In this document: piece by piece, positions 44,201 to 54,347 of the stretch
How positions within the stretch are numbered: the stretch's first letter is position 1
How the letters are laid out: each line of letters opens with the position of its first letter
NCBI GenBank assembly: GCA_902363145.1
Contig: CABIZB010000006.1
Location: forward strand, 1 to 64,000
Direction: 5' to 3'
Source: Oscillospiraceae bacterium
Lineage (GTDB): Bacteria > Bacillota > Clostridia > Oscillospirales > Ruminococcaceae
Length of the DNA: 64,000 nt
The notes under the pieces: generated by a model
What the model was told of the DNA's origin: nothing
Seen by the model: only the letters and a program-made list of their open reading frames with translations
Database searches by the model: none
Program-made: the position numbers and the translations under genes

Positions 44201-44448
44201 GACCATTCTGCAAAAAATGCTTTTTCAGCGAGCTTGACCCGGGCGGCGTTTATAACGAGATAAAGGACATGATAGCAGCTCTGCCCGATGAAAAGCGGGC
44301 GGACGATGACACATACCGCCATCGGCTGGACATCTGCGGCAGCTGCGAAAGTCTGGGCAGCGGCATATGCGGAAAATGCGGCTGCTTTGTGGAGCTGAGA
44401 GCCGCAAAAAAAGATATGTACTGCCCAAGTGAAGATAAGAAATGGTAA
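44197..44448 (+). CDS. small zinc-ribbon protein, DUF6171-like
   Basis: An 83-aa cytoplasmic protein rich in cysteine: an N-terminal CKKC pair, then CGSCESLGSGICGKCGCF and a final YCP, suited to binding zinc or iron. It resembles the DUF6171 family, of unknown function. The ATG overlaps the stop of the YdbT-like gene, so it is translated together with the membrane pair. A longer frame upstream lies inside that gene and is rejected. A strong terminator follows. Confidence 0.75.
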   Translation: MRPFCKKCFFSELDPGGVYNEIKDMIAALPDEKRADDDTYRHRLDICGSCESLGSGICGKCGCFVELRAAKKDMYCPSEDKKW

Positions 44449-44454
44449 ACAAAA

Positions 44455-44484
44455 AAGATCCCGATGCGTTTGCATCGGGATCTT
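44455..44484 (+). terminator. terminator of the PH-domain cluster
   Basis: AAGATCCCGATGC/GCATCGGGATCTT, a perfect 13-bp stem with loop GTTT, then CGTTTTTTATG. It also serves the convergent minus-strand gene at 44504. Confidence 0.92.
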
Positions 44485-44503
44485 CGTTTTTTATGCAGTT
44501 TTA

Positions 44504-45166
44504 TCAGATGGTGAGGTCGTGGGAAGCATACTGCTGTGCAAGGCCCTCGCTGATAACGGTATAAGTAGAATCTACCTGAACGTTACCGATAAGCATTCCT
44601 GCAAAGAATGCAAGGATAACTGCTGCAACAAGTGCAACAATGGGGATATCCATGATAGTCACCGCAGACTCGCTGAATGTATTGTCCTTCAGGGACTTAT
44701 TGAGGATTCGGCAAACAACGATAAGAACAGCTGTGATAACAATGATTGCTGCAAGTATCACCAGATACTGACCGTAGCTTGTGGTGCGGTAGATCATGTG
44801 AGGATCATCGGGCTTGTAATAGATGGAATATCTCTGACCAAGCTCCGCATCGCCGTTGAGCACGATGCCTGTAGCATATACCTCCTGGTCATATGCCATG
44901 TACTTGCCGTCAACAACTACCTGAGTTCCGATGTAATCAAAGTGATCTTCATCGGTTATATCATATACCTTCGATACGAAAAGGTCGGTGTTGAGCCTTG
45001 TTTCAAGGTCACTTCCCGAAGTTGCCATCCAAGTCTTTGAAGTAACACTGTTAAGCTTTGCGTAGCGTGAAAGACCCATTTCCACGTAGAATGTAGCAAT
45101 GCCCAGCAGAAGTGCGGCTACACACATAAGTATGCACGCAACATAATAGCGCTTTTTGATTTTCAT
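44504..45166 (-). CDS. membrane protein, DUF3592-like, unknown function
   Basis: A 220-aa protein with an N-terminal membrane helix (about 8-30), an extracytoplasmic region (35-130), and two further helices (about 133-152 and 172-194). The middle has GLGQRYSIYYKPDDP-like text (QRYSIYYKPDDPHMIYRT), as in DUF3592 proteins, where a small beta domain lies between helices. The function is unknown. It has a perfect-consensus promoter and a GGGAGG ribosome site, and appears monocistronic. Confidence 0.7.
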   Translation of the reverse strand: MKIKKRYYVACILMCVAALLLGIATFYVEMGLSRYAKLNSVTSKTWMATSGSDLETRLNTDLFVSKVYDITDEDHFDYIGTQVVVDGKYMAYDQEVYATGIVLNGDAELGQRYSIYYKPDDPHMIYRTTSYGQYLVILAAIIVITAVLIVVCRILNKSLKDNTFSESAVTIMDIPIVALVAAVILAFFAGMLIGNVQVDSTYTVISEGLAQQYASHDLTI

Positions 45167-45242
45167 TCTGCATTCCTCCCGTTTATTCTCTTGCCGTATC
45201 CTGACAAAACAGTCACAGAATCACAGCATTTTTATACAATAA

Positions 45243-45271
45243 ATTATACCATCTTAATTTTATTTTGTCAA
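45243..45271 (-). promoter_or_regulatory. promoter of the DUF3592-like gene
   Basis: On the minus strand TTGACA (45271-45266), 17-bp spacer, TATAAT (45248-45243), both perfect. The leader is about 70 nt. Confidence 0.85.
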
Positions 45272-45420
45272 GTATATTTGTATATTATTAACGAACCGTA
45301 ATGAGTATCATAATTCGTGCATATTTCCACGTTTCGAGCTTTTTCTTATATCCTTTTTATTATAATTGTTATCACAACATTCTTCGGAACAAAAGATAAA
45401 CAAAAGAAAGGACGATACTC

Positions 45421-47766
45421 ATGCAGACAAAAACACTATCACCATCGGAAGTACAGACAAATCAGCCACGGGTACATACAGCGCCGAATATATGCGCAGT
45501 CATCGCCTCGGCGGCGGCAGGCTTTCTTATCACCAACGTAAAAATAGGGGGAACGCTGTCACCGTTCCTCGCCTCGCTCATATCGGCACTCACGCCGCTG
45601 TACGGCACAGCGGCGCTTTTCGGCGGTATATGCTCGGCACTTGTCACGGGGTCGGTGTGGAAGTGCATCGCAGAGCTTTCGGCGGCAGTCCTCACTGTCA
45701 TTTACTGCAAGATTTTCAGCAGGCAGAAGGGCAGCAGAATAAAAGCCATTGCCGCAGGACTTATCTACTTCATATGCGCCAGTGCGGTAAGCGCAGGCAG
45801 CGGCGACTGGGTGCTTTTTGCCGCAGTTTTTTTCAGAGGACTTATGTGCTCCGCTGCCTCATATTGTATGTGCGAGACAAAAAGGCTTGCACGGAGAGGG
45901 TGCAGTGACAATGGGAATGCCAAAATGAACAGCGTATTCTATGCGGGCATCGTTTATATGATAATCATTGCCGCCCTTTGCTCAAAAACGGTGTGGATAA
46001 TCAACGCAGGCCGCATTGCCGCAGGCTTCTGCACCGCTGCCGCCGCAAGGAAGTTCGGAGTAAGGGGAGGAGGGGCTGTGGGAGTTCTCTCCGCCTCGGC
46101 TTTTCTTCTGGCGGAGCAGTCCCTTGGTCGGTGCGGAGCAATGCTTGCCTTTGCAGGGCTTGCTTCGGGACTATATCACATCAGGGGCAAATATGCGGTG
46201 AACATCTGCTTTATCTGCTCGGCATTCGGCATAACCGCAGCGGCGGGAATGCCCTCGGGCACGCCCGAATTTATTGCGGACATGGGCATAGCCGCCGCCC
46301 TGTACTGCCTTATCCCCGAAAGGCTTTATATGCCAAAGCTCAACGGCATATGCTCCGTCAGGTCAAAGGGGGAGGATATCCGTTCGGACAGGCTTGGCTT
46401 TGCGGCGCAGGTACTTGAGGAGGTGGGAAACGATGTGGAAACAGCTTCGGATATGCTCAGCAGATGCACGGAGGCTCTCGATGAAAAGATCAGCGATATT
46501 GTCAGGAACACCGTATGCGGCAAATACTGCTCTCAGCGCAAGTGTACGGCGGTTTTCTGCGCTGTGTCGGACAAAACTGCCGATGATTGCTTCAAAGCCG
46601 CTGAAGCTCTGGCGGAGAGCAAGGGTTCGGTTACTTGCGGCGAGCTGCCGACGGGCTTCGACGGCTGCCGTGCGAAAGCTCAGGTCGCTTACGCCTGCAC
46701 TCACGCAATGGAGCTCAGAGCGCTGCAGAGCCGAAAGAGCGCATTCGTGCGGAGATTTTTAGAGGGCGCTTCCGAGCAGCTTTCCGCCTCCTGCGGTATC
46801 ATAATGTCCATGGCGGAGGAGCTTGACCCACGCTTTAAAGAGGATTTCTCCCTTTCCGAATCAGCCGCAAGGATACTGGCGGACTGCGGCATAGAAGCAA
46901 AGTCGGTGAGCGTTGCCTTTGACAGCGACCTGCACCCATTTGCGGAAGCATACATATGCCGTGAGAAAAAGATCCCCGAGCCTGACATGGCGGAGATGAC
47001 CGAACGCCTTGGTCTGCTTTTGGGATATGAGCTTTCAAAGCCTGCCATAATATGCTGCGGCGAGGGCGATAAGCGCATCATGCGGATACGCTGGCGCACG
47101 GAAGCAAGCTATACCCCCGACTGCCGCATACTTGCCTTTGCAGCCGAAAGCGGCGTGAGCGGCGACAGCCACGGCTGCTTTGAGGACGGCAGGGGCAATT
47201 ACTACATTATTCTGGCGGACGGCATGGGCAAGGGCGCAAGAGCTGCGGCGGAAAGCAGCATGGCGGTGAATATGCTGAGGCGGCTCATTCTTTCGGGAGC
47301 AGGGCTGGAAAGCGCCATAAGAACGCTTAACGTGTTAATGACCGCAGCCTCCCCCGATGAGACCTTTACCACTGCGGATATTATAGAAATAAACCTGTAC
47401 AGCGGCGCCACACGGCTCATCAAAATGGGTGCAGCCCCCACTGTAGTTATGCTGAGGGACGAGGAAACAGCCTACACAGAGGTGTATTCCGACTGCTCCG
47501 CTCCCCTTGGCATAATCGCTTCCGCCAAGATAACCGAGGAGCATTTCACCCTTGACAGCCGCTCACGGCTGGTAATGACCACCGACGGCATAGGCCCCGA
47601 GCATATGGGCTATATAACCGCTCTTCTGGAAAATGAAACTCTCACCTGCGAGCAGATATGCGACAAGATAATGGCAGCATCGGACGAAAATGAGCTTTCA
47701 TCGGAAGAAAAAATGCGCCGCAGGGACGACAAGACCGTTGCTGCTGTAAGACTTTACAAAATATAA
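45421..47766 (+). CDS. spoIIE: stage II sporulation protein E, PP2C phosphatase
   Basis: Membrane phosphatase that dephosphorylates SpoIIAA to activate sigma F in the forespore and helps place the polar septum. The 781-aa protein has about ten N-terminal membrane helices (to about residue 300), a central regulatory region and a C-terminal PP2C domain. That domain has SGDSHGCFEDGRGNYYIILA and DGMGKGARAAAESS, whose Asp residues bind metal, and VMTTDGI. AAGAAAGGACG precedes the ATG. No other sporulation gene is in the window. Its presence supports a spore-forming ancestry of the host. Confidence 0.95.
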   Translation: MQTKTLSPSEVQTNQPRVHTAPNICAVIASAAAGFLITNVKIGGTLSPFLASLISALTPLYGTAALFGGICSALVTGSVWKCIAELSAAVLTVIYCKIFSRQKGSRIKAIAAGLIYFICASAVSAGSGDWVLFAAVFFRGLMCSAASYCMCETKRLARRGCSDNGNAKMNSVFYAGIVYMIIIAALCSKTVWIINAGRIAAGFCTAAAARKFGVRGGGAVGVLSASAFLLAEQSLGRCGAMLAFAGLASGLYHIRGKYAVNICFICSAFGITAAAGMPSGTPEFIADMGIAAALYCLIPERLYMPKLNGICSVRSKGEDIRSDRLGFAAQVLEEVGNDVETASDMLSRCTEALDEKISDIVRNTVCGKYCSQRKCTAVFCAVSDKTADDCFKAAEALAESKGSVTCGELPTGFDGCRAKAQVAYACTHAMELRALQSRKSAFVRRFLEGASEQLSASCGIIMSMAEELDPRFKEDFSLSESAARILADCGIEAKSVSVAFDSDLHPFAEAYICREKKIPEPDMAEMTERLGLLLGYELSKPAIICCGEGDKRIMRIRWRTEASYTPDCRILAFAAESGVSGDSHGCFEDGRGNYYIILADGMGKGARAAAESSMAVNMLRRLILSGAGLESAIRTLNVLMTAASPDETFTTADIIEINLYSGATRLIKMGAAPTVVMLRDEETAYTEVYSDCSAPLGIIASAKITEEHFTLDSRSRLVMTTDGIGPEHMGYITALLENETLTCEQICDKIMAASDENELSSEEKMRRRDDKTVAAVRLYKI

Positions 47767-47849
47767 ACATTTTTATTTTAATGCCGATTTTGAAACTGTT
47801 GAAATCTGTTGTGAATATATACAAGGCACTTGTAAAAAATACGTGAGAT

Positions 47850-47866
47850 TTGTAAAACTTTTACAA
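47850..47866 (+). promoter_or_regulatory. palindrome upstream of the glycogen operon
   Basis: TTGTAAAACTTTTACAA, a perfect 17-bp palindrome about 6 bp upstream of the -35 box of glgB. Related TTGTAA half-sites occur at 47830 and in the -35 itself. It is a candidate operator; the regulator is unknown. Confidence 0.5.
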
Positions 47867-47872
47867 TACCCC

Positions 47873-47901
47873 TTGTAATTTAATGCACAATCTGTTAAAA
47901 T
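47873..47901 (+). promoter_or_regulatory. promoter of glgBCDA
   Basis: TTGTAA (47873-47878), 17-bp spacer, TAAAAT (47896-47901), about 90 bp before the glgB ATG. Confidence 0.6.
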
Positions 47902-47991
47902 ATTTATATACGAAAGCTTGGAAAAGTGTGCAAATTCACCGCATACCGTTTCCATGTGTATTTTGTACCAAAAGGTGGGTTTTATATAGAG

Positions 47992-50190
47992 ATGAATGAC
48001 AACAAAAACACTGTAGAAAACTACGAATTTCCGCTGTTTGTGTTCCATGAGGGAAACAACTGCGAAGCTTTTAACTTTTTCGGTGCCCATAAGGCGGTAA
48101 AGGACGGCGTGGAAGGCGCATATTTCAGAGTATGGGCTCCCAAGGCAAAGTCCGTTTCACTTATCGGCGATTTCAACGGCTGGGACAGGTCAAAAACTCC
48201 CATGTACCGACTGGACGACCCCACCGTGTGGGAAGTGTTCGTTGAGGGCGTGGAGGATTATTTCACCTACAAGTACAGCGTGGAAACCTCTCACTACAGC
48301 ATCGTTGAAAAGGCAGACCCCTACGGCTGCCATATGGAGCTGAGACCCAATACTGCGTCAAAGTTCTTTGATATTGATAATTACCAATGGCACGACCAGA
48401 AATGGTATCAGCAGAAGGCTAAGACCAACGTTTATAAAAGCCCCATGAACATCTACGAGGCTCACCTCGGCTCATGGAGGCAGTATAAGGACGGCTCTCC
48501 CTTCGATTATATCAAGTTCGCACATGAAATGTCTGACTACCTCAAGGAAATGGGCTACACCCACCTTGAGCTTATGCCTCTGGCGGAATATCCCTTTGAC
48601 GGCTCATGGGGATATCAGGTAATTGGCTATTATGCCCCCACCTCCCGCTATGGTACTCCCGCTCAGTTCATGGAAATGATAGACATTTTCCATCAGAACG
48701 GCATTTCCGTTATCCTCGACTGGGTACCTGCCCACTTTCCAAAGGATTCCGCAGGTCTTTTCGAGTTTGACGGCGACTGCTGCTATGAATATTCCGATCC
48801 TCTGAAAAAGGAGCACACCGCATGGGGAACAAGAGTTTTCGACTACGGCAAGGGCGAGGTCCGCTCGTTCCTTATTTCAAACGCTATATACTGGATAGAA
48901 AAATTCCATCTGGACGGTCTCAGAGTTGACGCCGTTGCTTCAATGCTCTACCTTGACTACGACAGACGTGAATGGCGTCCCAACAAGAACGGCGGCCACG
49001 AAAATCTTGAGGCTATCGAGTTTTTGCAGAAGCTCAACACTGTTGTGTTCGCAAGAAATCCCGATGTGCTCATGATCGCTGAGGAGTCCACCGCATGGCC
49101 TATGGTAACAAAGCCTGCCGATATCGGCGGCCTTGGCTTCAACTTCAAGTGGAACATGGGCTGGATGAACGATACGCTGGACTATATGCGCACCGACCCC
49201 ATTTACCGTGCGGGCAACCACGGAAAGCTTACATTCTCTTTCTTCTACGCTTTCAGCGAGAACTACATACTGCCTATCTCACACGATGAGGTAGTTCACG
49301 GAAAGGCATCGCTGTTCAGCAAAATGAGCTCCGGCACGATGGAGGGCAAATTTGCTTCCATGAGGGCGTTCATCGCATATATGTACGCTCACCCCGGAAA
49401 GAAGCTCAACTTCATGGGAACAGAGCTTGCACAGGTCATCGAGTGGAACTATGAAGAGGAACTCGACTGGCTGCTGCTGGGCTTTGAGACCCACCTTAAA
49501 ATGCACGAATTCTTCAAGGATATAAATCACCTCTATCTGGAGTCGAAGCCCCTGTGGCACGATGACGATTCATGGGACGGATTCAAGTGGATATGTGCGG
49601 ACGATTACACCCAGAGTGTTATCTCTTTCCGCAGGATAAGCACATCCGAACAAGGTAAGCATGATGAGATCATCGTTGTCTGCAACTTTGTTCCCGTAAC
49701 ACGCACCGATTACAAGATCGGCGTTCCTTACGAGGGCACATATGAGCAGATACTCTCCACAGACGACCTGAAATACGGCGGCTCGGGCGAGGTGGATAAC
49801 GGCAGGATCAAAGCGGAGGAATATTCCATGCACGGCTATGATTACTCCATATCCCTGACGATTCCGGGACTTTCCGCAATGTACTTCAGATATGTACCTC
49901 CCAAGAAGCGTGCAAAGAAGTCCGACACTGTTATCGACGTGACCGAGACCGCTGAGGTTAAGACACGCAAGACAGCCAAGGCTCCCGCAAAGAAGAAGCC
50001 TTCAGCGAAGGCAACTTCTGCGAAGGCAACTTCGGCAAAGGCTGCCGCAACAGAGGAAACATCTTCTGAGAATACATCAGCAAAAACTGCGGAAAAGTCC
50101 GAAAATACAGCATCAACAGCAAAAACAACTTCGGCATCGACTGCTCCCAAGAAGGCAAGCAAGTCCAAGACCGAAAAGACTGCCAAATAA
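47992..50190 (+). CDS. glgB: 1,4-alpha-glucan branching enzyme with basic C-terminal tail
   Basis: Makes alpha-1,6 branches in glycogen. The 732-aa protein has an N-terminal CBM48 domain ([20 protein letters not shown]), a GH13 barrel with nucleophile Asp near 313 ([11 protein letters not shown]), acid/base Glu near 364 (MIAEESTAW) and the third Asp in [13 protein letters not shown], and a beta-sandwich domain. After about residue 638 comes a tail of some 95 residues made almost only of Lys, Ala, Ser, Thr and Glu with repeats of SAKAT, like histone H1 or AlgP. Such a tail is not part of usual GlgB. The start at 47992 is chosen because it begins the family's N terminus. The gene leads the glg operon. 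Confidence 0.95.
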   Translation: MNDNKNTVENYEFPLFVFHEGNNCEAFNFFGAHKAVKDGVEGAYFRVWAPKAKSVSLIGDFNGWDRSKTPMYRLDDPTVWEVFVEGVEDYFTYKYSVETSHYSIVEKADPYGCHMELRPNTASKFFDIDNYQWHDQKWYQQKAKTNVYKSPMNIYEAHLGSWRQYKDGSPFDYIKFAHEMSDYLKEMGYTHLELMPLAEYPFDGSWGYQVIGYYAPTSRYGTPAQFMEMIDIFHQNGISVILDWVPAHFPKDSAGLFEFDGDCCYEYSDPLKKEHTAWGTRVFDYGKGEVRSFLISNAIYWIEKFHLDGLRVDAVASMLYLDYDRREWRPNKNGGHENLEAIEFLQKLNTVVFARNPDVLMIAEESTAWPMVTKPADIGGLGFNFKWNMGWMNDTLDYMRTDPIYRAGNHGKLTFSFFYAFSENYILPISHDEVVHGKASLFSKMSSGTMEGKFASMRAFIAYMYAHPGKKLNFMGTELAQVIEWNYEEELDWLLLGFETHLKMHEFFKDINHLYLESKPLWHDDDSWDGFKWICADDYTQSVISFRRISTSEQGKHDEIIVVCNFVPVTRTDYKIGVPYEGTYEQILSTDDLKYGGSGEVDNGRIKAEEYSMHGYDYSISLTIPGLSAMYFRYVPPKKRAKKSDTVIDVTETAEVKTRKTAKAPAKKKPSAKATSAKATSAKAAATEETSSENTSAKTAEKSENTASTAKTTSASTAPKKASKSKTEKTAK

Positions 50191-50225
50191 GCAGGCAGTA
50201 TATATCGAAAGGAAGGATTTTCAAG

Positions 50226-51434
50226 ATGTACACTAAAAAAGAATGCGTCGCAATGCTTCTGGCAGGCGGACAGGGCAGCCGTTTGTATGCCCTCACTCAG
50301 GATATGGCAAAGCCTGCCGTTCCATACGGAGGAAAATACAGGATCATCGACTTTCCTCTTTCCAACTGCGTAAACTCAGGTATTGATACAGTAGGTGTCC
50401 TCACCCAGTATCAGCCTCTCGTACTTAACGACTACATCGGCAACGGTCAGCCCTGGGACCTTGATAAGCAGTACGGCGGCGCTCACTGCCTGCCTCCTTA
50501 TCAGACCGCTCTGGGCGCTGAGTGGTACAAGGGTACCGCAAACGCTATCTACCAGAACATTGCTTTCGTTGACAGATACAACCCCGAGTATGTTGTGGTT
50601 CTTTCAGGCGACCACATCTACAAAATGGACTATAACGAGATGCTCAGCTATCACAAGGAAAAGAACGCTGCTGCTACCATCGCCGTTCTGGACGTTCCCA
50701 TGGAGGAAGCTTCCCGTTTCGGCATCATGATAACCGATGACGACGGAAACATCGTTGACTTCGAGGAGAAGCCCAAGCACCCCCGTTCCACCCTTGCTTC
50801 CATGGGTATCTACATCTTCACATGGAGCAAGCTGAAGCAGTACCTTATCGACAACGAGAACAACCCCGATGAAGATAAGGACTTCGGTAAGGCTATTATC
50901 CCCAACATGATGAACGCAGGCGAAAAGCTTGTTGCTTACACCTTTGACGGCTACTGGAAGGACGTTGGAACCCTTGATTCCCTGTGGGAAGCAAACATGG
51001 ACCTCCTCAATCCCAATATCCCCATCGACCTTTACGATCCTGACTGGAAGATGTACTCCAGAAACCCCGTTCTTCCTCCTCAGTACATAGGCGAGAACGC
51101 AAATGTTGAGAACTCCATGATCGCAGAGGGCTGCATCATCGATGGCAACATCGACTTCTCCGTAATCTACGAGGGCGTTACAATCGAAAATGGCGCAACC
51201 GTAACAGATTCAATCATCATGCCCGGCTCCGTTATCAAGGAGGGCGCAACTGTAGAGTACGCTATCGTAGGCGAAAATTCCATTATCGAAAAGGGCGCAC
51301 ACATCGGCGCTCGTCCCGAAACCGTTGAAAACCGAGACGACTGGGGCATTGCCGTTATCGGCAACAAGATCACGATCGCTGAAAATCAGGTCGTAGGTCC
51401 CAAGCAGATGGTTCCCGATATCAAGAAGAAGTAA
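50226..51434 (+). CDS. glgC: glucose-1-phosphate adenylyltransferase, catalytic
   Basis: Makes ADP-glucose, the glycogen building block. The 402-aa protein has the nucleotide loop [22 protein letters not shown], the substrate region [10 protein letters not shown], and a C-terminal left-handed beta-helix. It lies 35 bp after glgB and 29 bp before glgD. In Gram-positive bacteria GlgC works together with GlgD. AAGGAAGG stands before the start. Codon use looks optimised, as expected for a strongly expressed gene. Confidence 0.97.
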   Translation: MYTKKECVAMLLAGGQGSRLYALTQDMAKPAVPYGGKYRIIDFPLSNCVNSGIDTVGVLTQYQPLVLNDYIGNGQPWDLDKQYGGAHCLPPYQTALGAEWYKGTANAIYQNIAFVDRYNPEYVVVLSGDHIYKMDYNEMLSYHKEKNAAATIAVLDVPMEEASRFGIMITDDDGNIVDFEEKPKHPRSTLASMGIYIFTWSKLKQYLIDNENNPDEDKDFGKAIIPNMMNAGEKLVAYTFDGYWKDVGTLDSLWEANMDLLNPNIPIDLYDPDWKMYSRNPVLPPQYIGENANVENSMIAEGCIIDGNIDFSVIYEGVTIENGATVTDSIIMPGSVIKEGATVEYAIVGENSIIEKGAHIGARPETVENRDDWGIAVIGNKITIAENQVVGPKQMVPDIKKK

Positions 51435-51463
51435 GAGTTTTCACGGAAGGAAGGTTATTTCAA

Positions 51464-52588
51464 ATGAGCTTAAATAAAAAAATCCTTGGCATAATCTTTG
51501 CCAATATGCACGAGAACGTAGTTCCCGAACTTACAAGACAGAGAACAATGGGTTCCGTTATGTTCGGCGGACGCTACAGACTTATCGACTTCACCCTCTC
51601 CAACATGGCTAATTCAGGCGTTGATGAGGTTGGTATCATCACAAAGTCCAACTACCAGTCACTGCTCGACCACCTGGGCAGCGGCCGTGAGTGGGATATG
51701 GCAAGAAAGAACGGCGGACTTCACCTGCTGCCTCCTTTCAGCAACCTGACCAGCGGTATGTACAGAGGCCGTCTTGAGGCTCTCTACGGCATTTCCGATT
51801 TCATCAAGTGCTCTGACGCTGACTATGTTATCATGTCCGACTGCGACGTTGTAACAAGCCTTGACTACAACAAGGTATTTGACGCTCACATCAAGAGCGG
51901 CGCCGATATCACTGCTGTTTATTCCACCGCAAACCTTGACCTTGAGGCTGCTGAGCACAGCAACATTCTTGGCATCGACGAAACAGGAAGAGTAAACAAC
52001 GTTCTTATCGACCCCCAGATCAGCGGCGAGTGCAACGTTTGCCTGAATACATACATCATCTCCAAGGATCTGCTCATGAGCATGGTAGCCGACGGTGCTG
52101 CAAAGGGCATCTACAGCTTTGCAAAGAGCATTCTCCAGGCAAGATGCAATGATTACAAGATCATGGCTTATAAGCACGAGGGCTACTTCTCCAAGATCAC
52201 TGATATCAAGTCCTATTACAATGCTAATATGGCTCTTCTTGATACCGACAAGAGACAGAAGCTGTTCCCCGACAATGCTCCTGTTTACACCAAGGTAAGA
52301 GATAATCCTCCCGCAAAGTTCGCTATCGGCGCAAAGGTAAAGAACTCCCTTATCGCTGACGGCTGCATCATCGAGGGTACTGTTGAGAACTCTATCCTGT
52401 TCAGAGGTGCAAAGGTAGGCAAGGGCTCTGTTGTTAAGGACAGCATCATCATGCAGGATACCGTTATCGGCAAGAACTGCGTTGTTGACTGCGTTATCAC
52501 AGATAAGATCGTTAAGATCACCGACCGCAAGATACTTACAGGCTCTGCAAACTACCCCATCTACATCGGTAAGGGTGCTGAGATCTGA
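51464..52588 (+). CDS. glgD: ADP-glucose pyrophosphorylase regulatory subunit GlgD
   Basis: A 374-aa paralogue of GlgC. The N terminus reads MSLNKKILGIIFANMHENVV and lacks the GGxGxRL nucleotide loop, while the fold (PFGGRYRLIDFTLSNMANSG-like) and beta-helix remain. GlgD is known to be catalytically poor and to tune GlgC in Firmicutes. It has an AAGGAAGG ribosome site 29 bp after glgC. A terminator-like hairpin lies between it and glgA. Confidence 0.96.
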   Translation: MSLNKKILGIIFANMHENVVPELTRQRTMGSVMFGGRYRLIDFTLSNMANSGVDEVGIITKSNYQSLLDHLGSGREWDMARKNGGLHLLPPFSNLTSGMYRGRLEALYGISDFIKCSDADYVIMSDCDVVTSLDYNKVFDAHIKSGADITAVYSTANLDLEAAEHSNILGIDETGRVNNVLIDPQISGECNVCLNTYIISKDLLMSMVADGAAKGIYSFAKSILQARCNDYKIMAYKHEGYFSKITDIKSYYNANMALLDTDKRQKLFPDNAPVYTKVRDNPPAKFAIGAKVKNSLIADGCIIEGTVENSILFRGAKVGKGSVVKDSIIMQDTVIGKNCVVDCVITDKIVKITDRKILTGSANYPIYIGKGAEI

Positions 52589-52601
52589 TAAAAACTGACC
52601 G

Positions 52602-52638
52602 ATCGGCTTGCCTTGGGATATGCTCAGGGCAGGCCGAT
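52602..52638 (+). terminator. terminator-like hairpin between glgD and glgA
   Basis: ATCGGCTTGCC pairs with GGCAGGCCGAT (11 bp, one G-U), followed by TTTTTATG. The glgA ATG is about 20 bp beyond. No promoter is visible between, so glgA needs read-through. Confidence 0.75.
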
Positions 52639-52662
52639 TTTTATGAAAGGAAACCACACCAT

Positions 52663-54084
52663 ATGAGAATACTTTATACAGCTTCGGAGGCTCTTCCATA
52701 TGCAGCTTCGGGCGGACTTGCCGATGTTGCAGGCTCACTTCCTGCGGCTCTGTGCAAGGCAGGCCATGACTGCCGTGTAGTTCTGCCCCTTTATAAAAGC
52801 ATAAAGCCCGAGCTTCGCAAGGACCTGAGATTCCTTATGAACTTCACCGTTGACGTTGGCTGGAGAAAGCAGTACTGCGGCGTTTTCGAGGGTCATGCAA
52901 ACAACGTGACATATTATCTGCTGGATAACGAATATTACTACGCAAGAGACGGTCTTTACGGCTTCTATGACGACTGCGAGCGCTTTGTTTTCCTCTCCCG
53001 TGCGGTAATGGAGCTTATCAGGCACATCGACTGGAAGCCTCAGATAATAAACTGCAACGACTGGCAGACCGCCCTTGTTCCAGTTTATTATCAGACCTAC
53101 TACAAATATCAGCACGGCTATGAGGATATCAAGACCGTGTTCACTATCCACAATATCCAGTATCAGGGCAAGTACGGCATGGACGTACTCAACGAGGTAA
53201 TGGGCATTCCCATGTACCACGCAAATCTGCTGGAATATGACGGCTGCATCAATATGATGAAGGGCGCTTTCGAGACAGCGGATAAGATAACCACCGTTTC
53301 CCCCAGCTATGCTTGGGAGATACTTGACCCATGGTACGCTCACGGTCTTGACCGTGCCCTTGCAAACAAGCAGTATAAGCTCTGCGGCTTCCTTAACGGC
53401 ATAGACACAAAGCTCTATGACCCCGAAAAGGATCCCCTGATCCCCGCTCACTTCTCCGCCGATGATATCTCAGGCAAGGAAAAGTGCAAGGAAGCTCTTG
53501 AAAAGGAGCTGAAGCTTGCAAAGAACGGCGAGCCTATCATCGGAATTGTTACAAGATTTGTTTCCCACAAGGGAATCGACCTTATCAAGTACGTTTTCGA
53601 GGAAATGGTGAATATGGGCTGCCGCTTTGCTATCCTGGGTTCGGGCGAGAAGATATTCGAGGATTTCTTCAAGGAAATGGCATGGCGCTATCCCGACAGA
53701 GTAAGTGCCACCATCGGCTTCGTTCCCGACCTCGCCCGCCGCATATATGCAGGTGCGGATATGTTCCTGATGCCCTCACAGAGTGAGCCTTGCGGACTGG
53801 CACAGATGATATCCATGCGCTACGGAACTATACCCATTGTCCGTGAAACAGGCGGACTTAGGGACAGCGTAAGAGACGCAGGCGGTGAAAACGGCAACGG
53901 ATTCACATTCAAGACCTATAACGCTCACGATATGCTCAACGCCGTATGCAGAGCATATGAATACTACAAGAACAAGCCTGCCTGGGCAAAGCTTGTTTCC
54001 GATGCAATGAAAAATGACTTCAGCTGGGACAGCTCCGCAAAGCTCTATATCGGGCTTTACAAAGAGCTTGCCGGGGAGGAGTAA
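52663..54084 (+). CDS. glgA: glycogen synthase (ADP-glucose)
   Basis: Extends glycogen from ADP-glucose; GT5 family. The 473-aa protein has the N-terminal GT-B motif, here ASGGLADVAGSLPAAL where the classic sequence is KTGGLADV, so the usual Lys is replaced. The middle has FTIHNIQYQGKYG and the C-terminal domain MPSQSEPCGLAQMISMRYG. It ends the glgB-C-D-A operon and is followed by a strong terminator. AAAGGAAACC precedes the ATG. Confidence 0.97.
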   Translation: MRILYTASEALPYAASGGLADVAGSLPAALCKAGHDCRVVLPLYKSIKPELRKDLRFLMNFTVDVGWRKQYCGVFEGHANNVTYYLLDNEYYYARDGLYGFYDDCERFVFLSRAVMELIRHIDWKPQIINCNDWQTALVPVYYQTYYKYQHGYEDIKTVFTIHNIQYQGKYGMDVLNEVMGIPMYHANLLEYDGCINMMKGAFETADKITTVSPSYAWEILDPWYAHGLDRALANKQYKLCGFLNGIDTKLYDPEKDPLIPAHFSADDISGKEKCKEALEKELKLAKNGEPIIGIVTRFVSHKGIDLIKYVFEEMVNMGCRFAILGSGEKIFEDFFKEMAWRYPDRVSATIGFVPDLARRIYAGADMFLMPSQSEPCGLAQMISMRYGTIPIVRETGGLRDSVRDAGGENGNGFTFKTYNAHDMLNAVCRAYEYYKNKPAWAKLVSDAMKNDFSWDSSAKLYIGLYKELAGEE

Positions 54085-54091
54085 TAAAATG

Positions 54092-54116
54092 GGCTGCTGC
54101 ACGAGATGCAGCAGCC
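54092..54116 (+). terminator. terminator of the glycogen operon
   Basis: GGCTGCTGCA/TGCAGCAGCC, a perfect 10-bp stem with a 5-nt loop, then TTTTTAG. Confidence 0.93.
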
Positions 54117-54347
54117 TTTTTAGTAAGCGTTAAAGCAAGGAATTTGCTGATTTGTCCGTACCTGCGCCTTACGGCGGAAACCAAAATCGTCGTTCCTGAC
54201 GGAACGGCTCTTGGTTTCAAGCCGCCTGCATGAAATTGTTTCTGATTTGTTCGAAATGAAACTTTTATTTTGCTTGATTTTAAATTTACAGTGCAGGCGG
54301 CTTTGGAAATTTATAATTTGTCGGCTTTGGGTTTTATCATTTTAGCC

